Below, in pieces: positions 1 through 6,949 of a stretch of 10,889 nt of DNA. The notes below the pieces were generated by a model. The model was not told the origin of the DNA, made no database searches, and saw only the letters and a list, made by a program, of their open reading frames with translations. The translations under genes and the position numbers were made by a program. Every line of letters begins with the position of its first letter. The first letter of the stretch is position 1. This DNA is from Bacteroidales bacterium. GTDB lineage: Bacteria; Bacteroidota; Bacteroidia; Bacteroidales; UBA7960. The stretch is from the NCBI GenBank assembly GCA_003557805.1, contig PWNY01000007.1:1-10889 (forward strand). The letters run 5' to 3'.

Positions 1-289
1 ACCTGTACTCGACCCAGTGCCAGCGGGCATTCGAACCATCCCAGTTCCCGTATGCACCCATGGAGTTATCCCCTGAATGCTGGGGATCATAGCCGTTGTT
101 TATCGCATAGAGATTTTCCCAGGGAGATACATGCGAGGTGTGTATCTCATCTGCAATCAGAGCAATATTTGTGTCCTGGGCAATTGCAGGGAGAAGTGAA
201 GCCAGAATTATCCCCGGAACTATTATCAGTCTGGCCAGGAAAGATATTTTCTTTCCTTTTGGCAGGTATTCTGTAAAACTATTGGGCAT
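1..289 (-). CDS. N-terminal fragment of a secreted protein, possible discoidin-like (F5/8 C) domain
   Basis: Partial gene; its 3' end lies beyond the left edge. The ATG at 289-287 opens 96 codons without a stop, and an in-frame TAA lies three codons upstream, so the start is well bounded. The protein begins MPNSFTEYLPKGKK, followed by a hydrophobic segment (LARLIIVPGIILASLLPAIA, about residues 18-37). A likely signal peptidase I site follows AIA, before QD. There is no lipobox cysteine, so export to the periplasm or cell surface is expected rather than lipidation. The mature start (TNIALIADEIHTSHVSPWEN, then an AINNGYDP and a YGNWDGSNARWHWVEY stretch) resembles the opening of discoidin-like domains that precede glycoside hydrolases in Bacteroidota. 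That resemblance is from memory and the enzyme class cannot be read from this fragment. It follows the rpsA terminator and so is probably a separate transcription unit. Confidence 0.7.
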   Translation of the reverse strand, partial: MPNSFTEYLPKGKKISFLARLIIVPGIILASLLPAIAQDTNIALIADEIHTSHVSPWENLYAINNGYDPQHSGDNSMGAYGNWDGSNARWHWVEYR

Positions 290-331
290 CAAAAATTATT
301 CAAAAAAAGAAACACTGACTATAAACAGCTA

Positions 332-339
332 CAAAAATA
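332..339 (-). promoter_or_regulatory. Candidate -7 element for the secreted-protein gene
   Basis: On the minus strand this reads TATTTTTG, a full match to the Bacteroidota -7 consensus TAnnTTTG. It lies between the rpsA terminator and the ATG at 289, giving a leader of roughly 35 bases. No clear TTG (-33) element sits 17-23 bases upstream, where the sequence is the terminator U-tract and stem. A second TTTTTG at 346-341 is too close to serve. The region is AT-rich, so a chance match is possible. Confidence 0.4.
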
Positions 340-358
340 CAAAAACATGGGTATTAAG

Positions 359-390
359 AAAAAGGGATGACTTAACAGGCCACCCCTTTT
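359..390 (-). terminator. Rho-independent terminator of rpsA
   Basis: In the minus-strand transcript a 10-bp stem forms between 390-381 (AAAAGGGGTG) and 369-360 (CATCCCTTTT) with one G-U pair. The loop is 11 bases and a U-rich tail continues (TTTTTCTTAA). On the plus strand the wobble becomes an A-C mismatch, which fits a role on the minus strand. It starts 24 bases after the rpsA stop codon. Confidence 0.8.
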
Positions 391-413
391 CTAACGCTTA
401 TACAAGGAACTAT

Positions 414-2819
414 CTATTTCTTGTCTTCACCGGAGTCATCTTCCTTCTTCTTTTTATCTTCCTTCACCGGTTTCTCTTCCTTCTTTTCAGCCTTTTCCGC
501 CTCTTTCTTCTCTTCCTTCACTGGCTTTTCTTCCTTTTCGGCCTTTACCTCTTTCTCTTCTTCCTTCTCAGCCTTTTTGCTGTCTTCCTTTACCGGTTCT
601 TCTTTCTCTTCGGCTTTCTCTTCTTTCTTATCGGCCTTCTCCTCCTTCTCTTCCTTTTCTTCCTTCTCTTCCGCCTTTTCCGCCTTTTCCGCCTCTTTCT
701 TATCTTCCTTCACCGGCTTTTCTTCCTTTTCGGCCTTTTCGGCCTTTTCTTCCTTCTTGGATTCCTTGACATCCTTGTCCTCTTCAGCAGCTTCTTTCTC
801 TTTTGCAGCCTTCTCTTCAGCAGCCTTTTTCTCGAGTTTCTTCACCGCCTCTTCCTTCTTGGCTGACTGAGCAGTCTTTTCAGACTTTTCAATCTCCGAC
901 TTAAGGTTTGCAAGTGCATCAATGTCACCAAGGGTGGTCTTCTCAAGATTATCCCTCACCTTCTTCACTGCCTTCTTCGTGGACTTCTGCCTGCTCTTTC
1001 TCTCGGCTGCCTCGGAGGCTCTTTCTGCATATTTCTCATCCTGGTATACCTTTGTATGCGACACCACGATCTTTTTGCTCTCCTTGTTGAATTCAATCAC
1101 CTTGAAATCAAGGGTCTCATCCATTTTAGCAGTGCTGCCGTCCTCCTTGACAATATGGCGCGTCGGTGCAAATCCCTCAACACCATATGGCAGGGCTACA
1201 ATCACTCCCTTGTCAGATGTACCAACAATGGTTCCCTGGTGAACGGAATCGATCGTGAAGACAGATTCAAACACATCCCAGGGGTTCTCCTCAAGCTGTT
1301 TGTGCCCGAGGCTAAGGCGGCGGTTTTCCTTGTCAACATCAAGTACAACCACATCAATGCTTTCACCGATCTTTGTAAACTCGGCAGGATGCTTGATCTT
1401 CTTGCTCCATGAAAGGTCACTTATGTGAATTAGGCCGTCAACGCCCTCTTCCAGCTCCACAAATATCCCGAAATTGGTAAAGTTGCGGACCGTTGCCGAG
1501 GTTTTGCTGCCCATGGCATACTTCTCATGTATATTCTCCCACGGATCGGGAATAAGTTGTTTGATACCAAGAGACATTTTTCTCTCCTCGCGGTCAAGTG
1601 TAAGAATAACTGCCTCAACCTCATCACCCACCTTCAAAAAGTCCTGTGCGGTTCGCAGGTGCTGCGACCAGGACATTTCTGAGACGTGAATAAGGCCTTC
1701 CACTCCGGGGGCTATCTCTATAAAGGCACCGTAGTCGGCAATAACGACTACCCTGCCCTTTACCTTGTCACCAACCTTCAGTTCAGGATCCAGTGAATCC
1801 CATGGATGAGGAGTAAGCTGTTTGAGTCCGAGTGCGATCCGTTTTTTATTCTCATCAAAGTCGAGGATAACAACATTTATCTTTTCATCAAGGCTTACGA
1901 TCTCTTCCGGATGATTGATCCTTCCCCATGAGAGGTCAGTAATATGAATAAGTCCGTCAACACCCCCGAGGTCAACAAATACACCGTAGGATGTGATGTT
2001 CTTCACGGTACCCTCCAGTATCTGCCCCTTTTCCAGTTTGGCAATGATCTCGGCCTTCTGAATCTCCAGCTCGGCCTCTATAAGTGCTTTGTGTGATACA
2101 ACAACGTTCTTGTACTCGTGGTTGATCTTGACCACTTTGAAGTCCATTGTTTTGCCCACGTAAATATCATAGTCACGGATAGGCTTCACATCGATCTGGG
2201 AACCCGGCAAAAAGGCTTCTATACCGAAAACATCGACGATCAGACCGCCTTTTGTGCGGCATTTTACAAATCCCTGTATTACCTCGTCATTGTCTTTTGC
2301 CTGGTTAATACGCTCCCACGAACGAAGGGTGCGCGCCTTCTTGTGAGAGAGCACAAGTTGTCCGGTACTGTCTTCCTGGCTCTCCACGTATACCTCAATG
2401 GTGTCCCCTATCTTCAGGTCGGGGTTGTAACGCAGTTCGGCAGCAGGAATGACCCCGTCGGATTTAAAGCCAATGTTGACCACAATCTCACGGCTGCTCA
2501 TGGATACCACCTTGCCATCTATTACCTCTCCCTCACCTATAGACTTGAGGGTTTCCTCATACATGGACTCCATGCGCTTGCGCTCAGTCTCAGAATATAG
2601 CTCATGCTTTTTATCGACGGCGTCCCAGTCAAATTCACCAGGTACCTGCTCGGAAAATGAATCATCCTTTTGAATTGGGAGCTCATCGCTTCCGATTGGT
2701 TTCTGGGGGTCCTCAATATTGAGTTCCTCTGTATTGGCCTTGGGTTTTTCCGCCTGATCGGTGGTCTTTACAACCGGCTTTTCTTCCGGGCTACCGGATT
2801 GTTTCTTTTCTTCTGACAT
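414..2819 (-). CDS. rpsA: 30S ribosomal protein S1 with an extended Lys/Glu-rich C-terminal tail
   Basis: S1 binds mRNA at the 30S subunit and assists initiation on structured or SD-poor messages. The 801-residue protein has an acidic N-terminal segment (about 1-90) and six S1/OB-fold domains at about 96-160, 178-245, 265-334, 350-421, 437-508 and 525-591. Domains 3-5 are the most canonical (ITSYGVFVDLGGVDGLIHIT at 275-294, ADYGAFIEIAPGVEGLIHVS at 361-380, NFGIFVELEEGVDGLIHIS at 449-467). Domain 6 is divergent. A motif near 629-640 (TLGDIDALANLK) resembles the usual C-terminal end of Bacteroidota S1. About 150 further residues, almost all K, E, A and D, follow it and contain repeated PVKE units, making the protein clearly longer than typical relatives of about 600-650 residues. 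An in-frame TAA five codons upstream bounds the start. The final codon is TAG. No SD sequence is visible; the ATG is preceded by a T-run. Confidence 0.96.
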   Translation of the reverse strand: MSEEKKQSGSPEEKPVVKTTDQAEKPKANTEELNIEDPQKPIGSDELPIQKDDSFSEQVPGEFDWDAVDKKHELYSETERKRMESMYEETLKSIGEGEVIDGKVVSMSSREIVVNIGFKSDGVIPAAELRYNPDLKIGDTIEVYVESQEDSTGQLVLSHKKARTLRSWERINQAKDNDEVIQGFVKCRTKGGLIVDVFGIEAFLPGSQIDVKPIRDYDIYVGKTMDFKVVKINHEYKNVVVSHKALIEAELEIQKAEIIAKLEKGQILEGTVKNITSYGVFVDLGGVDGLIHITDLSWGRINHPEEIVSLDEKINVVILDFDENKKRIALGLKQLTPHPWDSLDPELKVGDKVKGRVVVIADYGAFIEIAPGVEGLIHVSEMSWSQHLRTAQDFLKVGDEVEAVILTLDREERKMSLGIKQLIPDPWENIHEKYAMGSKTSATVRNFTNFGIFVELEEGVDGLIHISDLSWSKKIKHPAEFTKIGESIDVVVLDVDKENRRLSLGHKQLEENPWDVFESVFTIDSVHQGTIVGTSDKGVIVALPYGVEGFAPTRHIVKEDGSTAKMDETLDFKVIEFNKESKKIVVSHTKVYQDEKYAERASEAAERKSRQKSTKKAVKKVRDNLEKTTLGDIDALANLKSEIEKSEKTAQSAKKEEAVKKLEKKAAEEKAAKEKEAAEEDKDVKESKKEEKAEKAEKEEKPVKEDKKEAEKAEKAEEKEEKEEKEEKADKKEEKAEEKEEPVKEDSKKAEKEEEKEVKAEKEEKPVKEEKKEAEKAEKKEEKPVKEDKKKKEDDSGEDKK
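457..735 (-). repeat. Imperfect repeats and polypurine coding tract in the rpsA tail
   Basis: The segment encoding the S1 tail repeats TCTTCCTTCACCGG-like units (plus-strand sense) at about 457-470, 511-524, 583-596 and 703-716. The 33 bases at 511-543 match 703-735 with a single mismatch (522 versus 714). In the protein this gives PVKE units at prolines 702, 742, 766 and 784, with near-identical EEKPVKEDKKEAEKAEK (699-715) and EEKPVKEEKKEAEKAEK (763-779). The plus strand is strongly pyrimidine-biased: I count 28 purines in the 240 bases from 481 to 720. There is an uninterrupted 38-base pyrimidine run at 635-672. The mRNA is correspondingly purine-rich. Confidence 0.85.
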
Positions 2820-2841
2820 TAAAAAAATTTCTTAATACTGT

Positions 2842-2871
2842 GGTTGTCCGGCAAGTAGAATCCGTACAACC
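2842..2871 (-). promoter_or_regulatory. Hairpin in the rpsA 5' leader
   Basis: On the minus strand 2871-2862 (GGTTGTACGG) pairs with 2851-2842 (CCGGACAACC): six base pairs, one A-G mismatch, then three G/C pairs around a 10-base loop. It ends 22 bases before the rpsA ATG. A second small perfect hairpin, CCCG-TTTG-CGGG, lies at 2908-2897. No U-tract directly follows the larger stem, so it is not a terminator. By analogy with the autoregulated rpsA leader of Enterobacteria it could be a control structure. That is inference, since no family match was made. Confidence 0.45.
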
Positions 2872-2912
2872 TGGTTACACAATAGATTTTCAAGGGCCCG
2901 CAAACGGGACTG

Positions 2913-2920
2913 CAAAATTA
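2913..2920 (-). promoter_or_regulatory. Candidate rpsA promoter (-7 element)
   Basis: The minus strand reads TAATTTTG, matching TAnnTTTG, and overlaps TATAAT at 2922-2917. It sits in the 170-base gap between lon and rpsA and would give a leader of roughly 85-90 bases that contains the hairpins at 2908-2897 and 2871-2842. No TTG is found at the expected -33 spacing, only T-rich sequence, so the upstream element is weak or absent. Confidence 0.45.
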
Positions 2921-2989
2921 TAAAAAAAATGATAAAGTGAAAAACTAAAAATCAGAATTTTAGCACATTAAAGTGGCCTAACAGGCAGA

Positions 2990-5425
2990 TCAGGCGATCC
3001 TTTGCTTGAGCATACTGATGTCAACGACCTCTATCATATCTGTAACATATTCAAATTCAACCCCTTTAAGATACAAGGGATTGATCTCCTCGACATTCTT
3101 TCTATTTTCCTTTGACAGTATGATCTTCTGTATACCTGCCCTTTTTGCGGCAAGGATCTTCTCCTTTATACCCCCTACAGGAAGCACCTTGCCCCTTAGG
3201 GTTATCTCACCTGTCATTGCAACTCCCGGCCTTACCTTGCGCTTTGTGAATGCAGAGGCCATTGACGCGAACATGGTAATACCTGCCGACGGACCATCTT
3301 TTGGCGTCGCCCCCTCCGGTACGTGCATGTGAACATTGTACTTCTGAAATGCATCCGGTTCTATCCCGAGTTGGTCAGCATGCGACTTAAGGTACTCATA
3401 AGCCAGGGTGGCAGATTCTTTCATTACGTCACCCAGGTTCCCTGTAAGGCTTAGGTTACCCTTTCCCTTGCTTAGGCTTACCTCCACGAACATTACCTCG
3501 CCGCCGGAATAGGTCCATGCAAGCCCGGTCATCACCCCGGCCAGGTCCTTGAGAATAGTCTGGTCACGGGAATATTTTGGGGCTCCAAGTATATTCTCAA
3601 GATCCTCCACCTTGAGTGTGGAACCAGCCTTATTTCCCAGTACGATATCCCTGGCCCTTGCCCTGGCTATCTTTGCAATGGTCTTCTCAAGGCTCCTTAC
3701 CCCCGATTCACGGGTATAGTCCTGGATTATCCTTTCAAGGACCTTCTTGCTAAAACGAAGCTGGCCCATTTTCAGACCATGAGCCTCGAGCTGTTTCGGA
3801 ATAAGGTGCCTTTTGGCGATCTCCTGCTTTTCTTCCACTATGTACCCGCTAAGGTCAATTACCTCCATCCTGTCGCGAAGTGCCGGCTGGATGCTGGCAA
3901 GTGAGTTTGCGGTTGCTATGAACATTATATTGGACAGATCGTACTCAACTTCCAGGTAGTTGTCATAAAAGGTGTTGTTCTGCTCAGGATCGAGCACCTC
4001 GAGCAGGGCTGATGAGGGGTCGCCGCTGAAGGTTTTGTACCCCACCTTGTCAACCTCGTCAAGAACAAAAACCGGGTTTGAGGTTCCGGCCTTCTTCAGG
4101 TTCTGGATAATCCTGCCGGGCATGGCCCCCACGTATGTTTTACGGTGACCCCTGATCTCTGCCTCATCCCTGAGTCCCCCCAGGGACATCCTGATATACT
4201 TCCTTCCTATTGCCCTTGCTATGGATCTGCCCAAAGAGGTCTTGCCCACTCCCGGGGGGCCTACGAAGCAGAGTATGGGTGATTTCATGTCACCCTTTAG
4301 CTTAAGCACCGCCAGGTACTCGATTATCCTCTCCTTGATCTTCTCCAGCCCGTAATGGTCCCTGTCAAGGATACGCTGGGCCTTCTTTAGGTTGAAACTG
4401 TCAGGAGTGTATTCATTCCAGGGGAGTTCAACCATGGTTTCCAGGTAATGCATATGGACGGTATATTCCATTGCAGCAGGGTTCATTCGCTGCAGCCTGG
4501 CCATCTCCTTTTCAAAAACATCCCTGACACTCTTGTTCCATTTCTTCCCGGCAGCCTTCTCCTTTAGGTTGTTTATCTGCTGTTCATGGGGGTTGCCACC
4601 CAGTTCCTCCTGGATGGTCTTCAGCTGCTGCCCCAGGATGTAGTCCCTTTGCTGTTTGTCTATATCAACCTTTACCTTGGACTGTATCTGGTTTTTGAGT
4701 TCCACCACCTGCAATTCCCTCTTTAGGTGACCAAGCACCATATTCGCCCTTGTTTCAACATCGGGCACCTCCAGGAGTTTCTGCTTTTCATGCACCTCAA
4801 TGGTGAGGTTTGAGGAGATGAAGTTGACCAGGAATACGGGGCTTTCTATGTTTTTAAGTGCAAATGCGGCATCACTGGGTACATTTGGTGAGAGCTTCAC
4901 TATCTGTATGGCCATATCCTTGATGGTGGATATAAGTGCCCTGAACTTTTCATCCTTCTGTGGCTCCCTTACTGACTCAAATGCTTTTACCCTGGCCGTG
5001 AAATAGGGTTCTGCCTGCAGCTGCTCAACCAGCTCAAAACGCTTTTTCCCCTGGATAATAACGGTAGTGTTGCCATCGGGCATCTGCAGCACCTTGACTA
5101 TGCTAGCCGAGGTGCCTACCCTGTTCAAATCATCAAAACCGGGATCCTCAACCGAGGCATCCTTTTGTGATACGACACCGATAATCTTTGAACTCTTATA
5201 AATCTCCCTTACAAGCTTGATAGACTTGTCACGGCTCACGGTGATGGGGATAACAACGCCCGGGAACAAAACGGTGTTCTTCAGTGGCAGAACAGGAAGC
5301 TCTTCGGGAACCTCTTCCCTGTCCATCCGCTGCTCTTCCTCGGTTGAAAGCAGGGGTATGAATTCACTTTCTGGTTCCTGCCCGTCCTGTAAAACATAAA
5401 AATCTCCTTCAAATATACTTCGCAT
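2990..5425 (-). CDS. lon: Lon ATP-dependent serine protease
   Basis: This cytoplasmic AAA+ protease degrades misfolded and short-lived regulatory proteins. The 811-residue protein carries the full Lon layout. The N-terminal substrate-binding domain starts at about 41 (ELPVLPLKNTVLFPG). A helical region follows, containing QQRDYILGQQLKTIQEELG at 258-276. The AAA+ module has Walker A GPPGVGKT at 389-396, Walker B VFVLDEVDK at 452-460, a sensor at TANS (505-508) and an Arg-finger region ALRDRME (515-521). The protease domain has PKDGPSAG with catalytic Ser713, and Lys756 in GGIKEKILAA as its dyad partner. Their spacing equals that of E. coli Ser679/Lys722. The first 40 residues form a short acidic extension, as I recall for Bacteroidota Lon proteins. 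The start is bounded by an in-frame TAA three codons upstream. The stop is TGA. No strong terminator follows, so partial read-through into rpsA is possible. Confidence 0.97.
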   Translation of the reverse strand: MRSIFEGDFYVLQDGQEPESEFIPLLSTEEEQRMDREEVPEELPVLPLKNTVLFPGVVIPITVSRDKSIKLVREIYKSSKIIGVVSQKDASVEDPGFDDLNRVGTSASIVKVLQMPDGNTTVIIQGKKRFELVEQLQAEPYFTARVKAFESVREPQKDEKFRALISTIKDMAIQIVKLSPNVPSDAAFALKNIESPVFLVNFISSNLTIEVHEKQKLLEVPDVETRANMVLGHLKRELQVVELKNQIQSKVKVDIDKQQRDYILGQQLKTIQEELGGNPHEQQINNLKEKAAGKKWNKSVRDVFEKEMARLQRMNPAAMEYTVHMHYLETMVELPWNEYTPDSFNLKKAQRILDRDHYGLEKIKERIIEYLAVLKLKGDMKSPILCFVGPPGVGKTSLGRSIARAIGRKYIRMSLGGLRDEAEIRGHRKTYVGAMPGRIIQNLKKAGTSNPVFVLDEVDKVGYKTFSGDPSSALLEVLDPEQNNTFYDNYLEVEYDLSNIMFIATANSLASIQPALRDRMEVIDLSGYIVEEKQEIAKRHLIPKQLEAHGLKMGQLRFSKKVLERIIQDYTRESGVRSLEKTIAKIARARARDIVLGNKAGSTLKVEDLENILGAPKYSRDQTILKDLAGVMTGLAWTYSGGEVMFVEVSLSKGKGNLSLTGNLGDVMKESATLAYEYLKSHADQLGIEPDAFQKYNVHMHVPEGATPKDGPSAGITMFASMASAFTKRKVRPGVAMTGEITLRGKVLPVGGIKEKILAAKRAGIQKIILSKENRKNVEEINPLYLKGVEFEYVTDMIEVVDISMLKQRIA

Positions 5426-5656
5426 ATTAAATTACGTCAATTTGTCATTAAACAGAGAAACAAAGCCATTATGTCAAACCCTGCAGTCGCACCGGACTTT
5501 GCCTGAAAAAACTGCTGGCACTTAAAACCAGATGTTTACGCACTAAATGCAGGATTTGTGGCCTGGTGATCACCTATTACTGCAAGTGCCGTGCCACAGA
5601 TAAAAGAGACCCGCGGCAATGGGACAGGTCGTTAGCCAAAACCCAGATTAATGGTA
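5426..5656. other. 231-base intergenic region between the GlmU-like gene and lon
   Basis: I find no gene, tRNA or convincing terminator here. It must carry whatever promoter lon has, but no TTG-N17-23-TAnnTTTG pair is visible. The nearest matches on the minus strand are TGGCTTTG at 5468-5461 (one mismatch to the -7 box, without a -33) and a lone TTGACA at 5477-5472. The segment holds the perfect palindrome GGTGATCACC (5565-5574), inside a wider TGTGGC/GCCACA inverted arrangement. Confidence 0.5.
5565..5574. repeat. Palindrome GGTGATCACC, copy 1
   Basis: A perfect 10-base palindrome in the gap upstream of lon. An identical 10-mer occurs at 10761-10770, near the other intergenic region with a sizeable gap. 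Flanking bases differ apart from a nearby CCTG or CCAG. It could be a protein-binding site or chance. Confidence 0.35.
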
Positions 5657-6847
5657 TCAGAGTATTTTGCGGTAACCCATCGTATGCTCAAATACCTTGT
5701 TCATTATCTCCTCGTCCTCCGGGGTAAACACCCTGTTTCTCCTCTCATACACCCTCCTGGCGACCTCCATTGCTTTCTCAAGGTCTACAGTACTGAAACC
5801 TGAAACACTGCCCCAGGTGAATGAGGGAATAAAATTACGCATAAAGCCGGAGCCGAATACCTGCGCACTTATACCCACAACGGTACCGGTATTGAACATG
5901 GTGTTGATACCGCATTTTGAATGGTCGCCCAGGAAGGTTCCACAGAATATGCTGCCTGTTCGTACAAAGCTTTTTTCCTCGTAGTCCCAGATTTTGATCT
6001 CGTCGTAATTGATCTTCAGGTTGCTGGTATTGGTATCGGCGCCTATATTACACCATTCCCCGATAACGCTGTGCCCTAAAAAGCCGTCATGGGCCTTGTT
6101 GGAATAACCAAAAATGACCGACGACTGGATCTCCCCTCCCACCTTTGAGTAGGGGCCTATAGTGGTGCCACCATAAATCTTTGCACCCATGCGTACCGTT
6201 GCCCCCTCACCTACCGAAACAGGGCCCCGGATCATTGCACCGTCCATAACATGTGAGTTTTCGCCTATATAGACAGGGCCTTCGCTTGCATTTATCATTG
6301 CCATCTCAACCCTGGCACCCGCCTCTATAAATACATTCTCAGGCGATAACACCACTGCATGCCCTGGCACCGGCTGGCTTTCCCTTCCCCTTGTCAACAG
6401 TTCATGATCAGCAACAATCTCCTGTTCATTCAGGGTAAGGATATCCCAGAGCCTGGACAGCTTTTTGATCCTGCCCCTGTAATGAAGTGGTTCAACCTTG
6501 TCCAGTAGCTCGGAATCCATATTGTCAATATCTTCGGCCTTAACACGGTGAGCTATAAGGATATCACCCGAAACCAGGGTCTGGTTCGGGAGAAGGCGGC
6601 CTATCTCCTCCACAAGTGAAGCATCAGGTACCACGCTTGAATTTATAAGTACATTGTCCTCTTCCCTGACAAGCGGGTACTTCCTGGCCAGGTATGGCTG
6701 TGTAAGGCTGGAGGTCTCCTTGCCCAGGAAATACTGCCATTTTCCCCTCATGGTCAAGATACCCAGGCGTATATCCGCCAGTGGCCTGATAAAGGTGAAC
6801 GGGAGCAAATGGTTCCGGGCCTGGGCGCCAAATAGGATGTAATTCAT
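5657..6847 (-). CDS. GlmU-like sugar nucleotidyltransferase / left-handed beta-helix transferase family protein
   Basis: A 396-residue protein with two parts. The N-terminal half begins MNYILFGAQARNHLLPFTF and continues RPLADIRLGIL (residues 21-31). This resembles the opening of nucleotidyltransferases but lacks the standard LAAGxGTRM signature, so catalytic NTP use is uncertain. From about 170 to 335 there are hexapeptide repeats of a left-handed beta helix (VFIEAGARV, VYIGENSHV, VSVGEGATV and the HSVIGEWCNIGADT stretch). Such helices form trimeric acyltransferase or sugar-binding domains in GlmU and related proteins. Bacteroidota relatives are usually annotated as GlmU family or putative sugar nucleotidyltransferase; a role in cell-wall or surface-sugar metabolism is inferred. 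The frame is open to 6931, but those 28 extra codons would cover the rpmE2 terminator and promoter candidate. The family-like MNYILF start at 6847 is therefore preferred. Confidence 0.85.
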   Translation of the reverse strand: MNYILFGAQARNHLLPFTFIRPLADIRLGILTMRGKWQYFLGKETSSLTQPYLARKYPLVREEDNVLINSSVVPDASLVEEIGRLLPNQTLVSGDILIAHRVKAEDIDNMDSELLDKVEPLHYRGRIKKLSRLWDILTLNEQEIVADHELLTRGRESQPVPGHAVVLSPENVFIEAGARVEMAMINASEGPVYIGENSHVMDGAMIRGPVSVGEGATVRMGAKIYGGTTIGPYSKVGGEIQSSVIFGYSNKAHDGFLGHSVIGEWCNIGADTNTSNLKINYDEIKIWDYEEKSFVRTGSIFCGTFLGDHSKCGINTMFNTGTVVGISAQVFGSGFMRNFIPSFTWGSVSGFSTVDLEKAMEVARRVYERRNRVFTPEDEEIMNKVFEHTMGYRKIL

Positions 6848-6872
6848 TTTCGGGTGGTATGTTTTATTCCGG

Positions 6873-6901
6873 CAAATAGATTCCGTATAAAAATAAACAA
6901 A
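6873..6901 (-). promoter_or_regulatory. Candidate promoter of the GlmU-like gene
   Basis: On the minus strand TTTG at 6901-6898 is followed after 17 bases by TCTATTTG at 6880-6873, one mismatch from TAnnTTTG. The spacing fits the Bacteroidota rule and the leader to the ATG at 6847 would be about 20 bases. The -33 element lies within the U-tract of the preceding terminator, so terminator and promoter overlap. Confidence 0.45.
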
Positions 6902-6926
6902 AAAAGCCCTCAGAAAGAGGGCTTTT
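6899..6926 (-). terminator. Rho-independent terminator of rpmE2
   Basis: A perfect 10-bp stem (plus strand AAAAGCCCTC at 6902-6911 with GAGGGCTTTT at 6917-6926) around the 5-base loop 6912-6916. On the minus strand it continues into TTTTTTTGTTTATTTTT, an excellent U-tract. It begins 23 bases after the rpmE2 stop. Confidence 0.93.
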
Positions 6927-6949
6927 ATCAATATTTTTCAACAAACATC

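Noticed and set aside
481..720. Repeats in the rpsA tail considered as a CRISPR array or tandem-repeat locus outside a gene
   Set aside because: They are irregularly spaced, in frame, and encode the charged tail; there are no unique spacers of constant length.
138..870. Long plus-strand open frames at 138-866 and 421-870, rich in Phe, Leu and Ser
   Set aside because: They are antisense to the Lys/Glu tail of rpsA. The polypyrimidine strand lacks stop codons by composition, and the products are low-complexity F/L/S.
2976..2986. GCCTAACAGGC hairpin just after the lon stop as a terminator
   Set aside because: Only a 4-bp stem with a 3-base loop and no adjacent U-tract; too weak to call.
5449..5477. 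Sigma-70-like TTGACA upstream of lon
   Set aside because: At 17-base spacing the -10 hexamer is TGTTTA, a poor match, and Bacteroidota primary sigma factors use a different consensus.
5515..5531. CTGG-N9-CCAG inverted repeat upstream of lon as a CIRCE-like heat-shock operator
   Set aside because: The arms are only 4 bases and do not resemble the CIRCE sequence.
5601..5645. Possible terminator after the GlmU-like gene (GACC/GGTC pairing before TCTCTTTT)
   Set aside because: The stem is only about 4 bp around a long loop, and the following T-run is interrupted.
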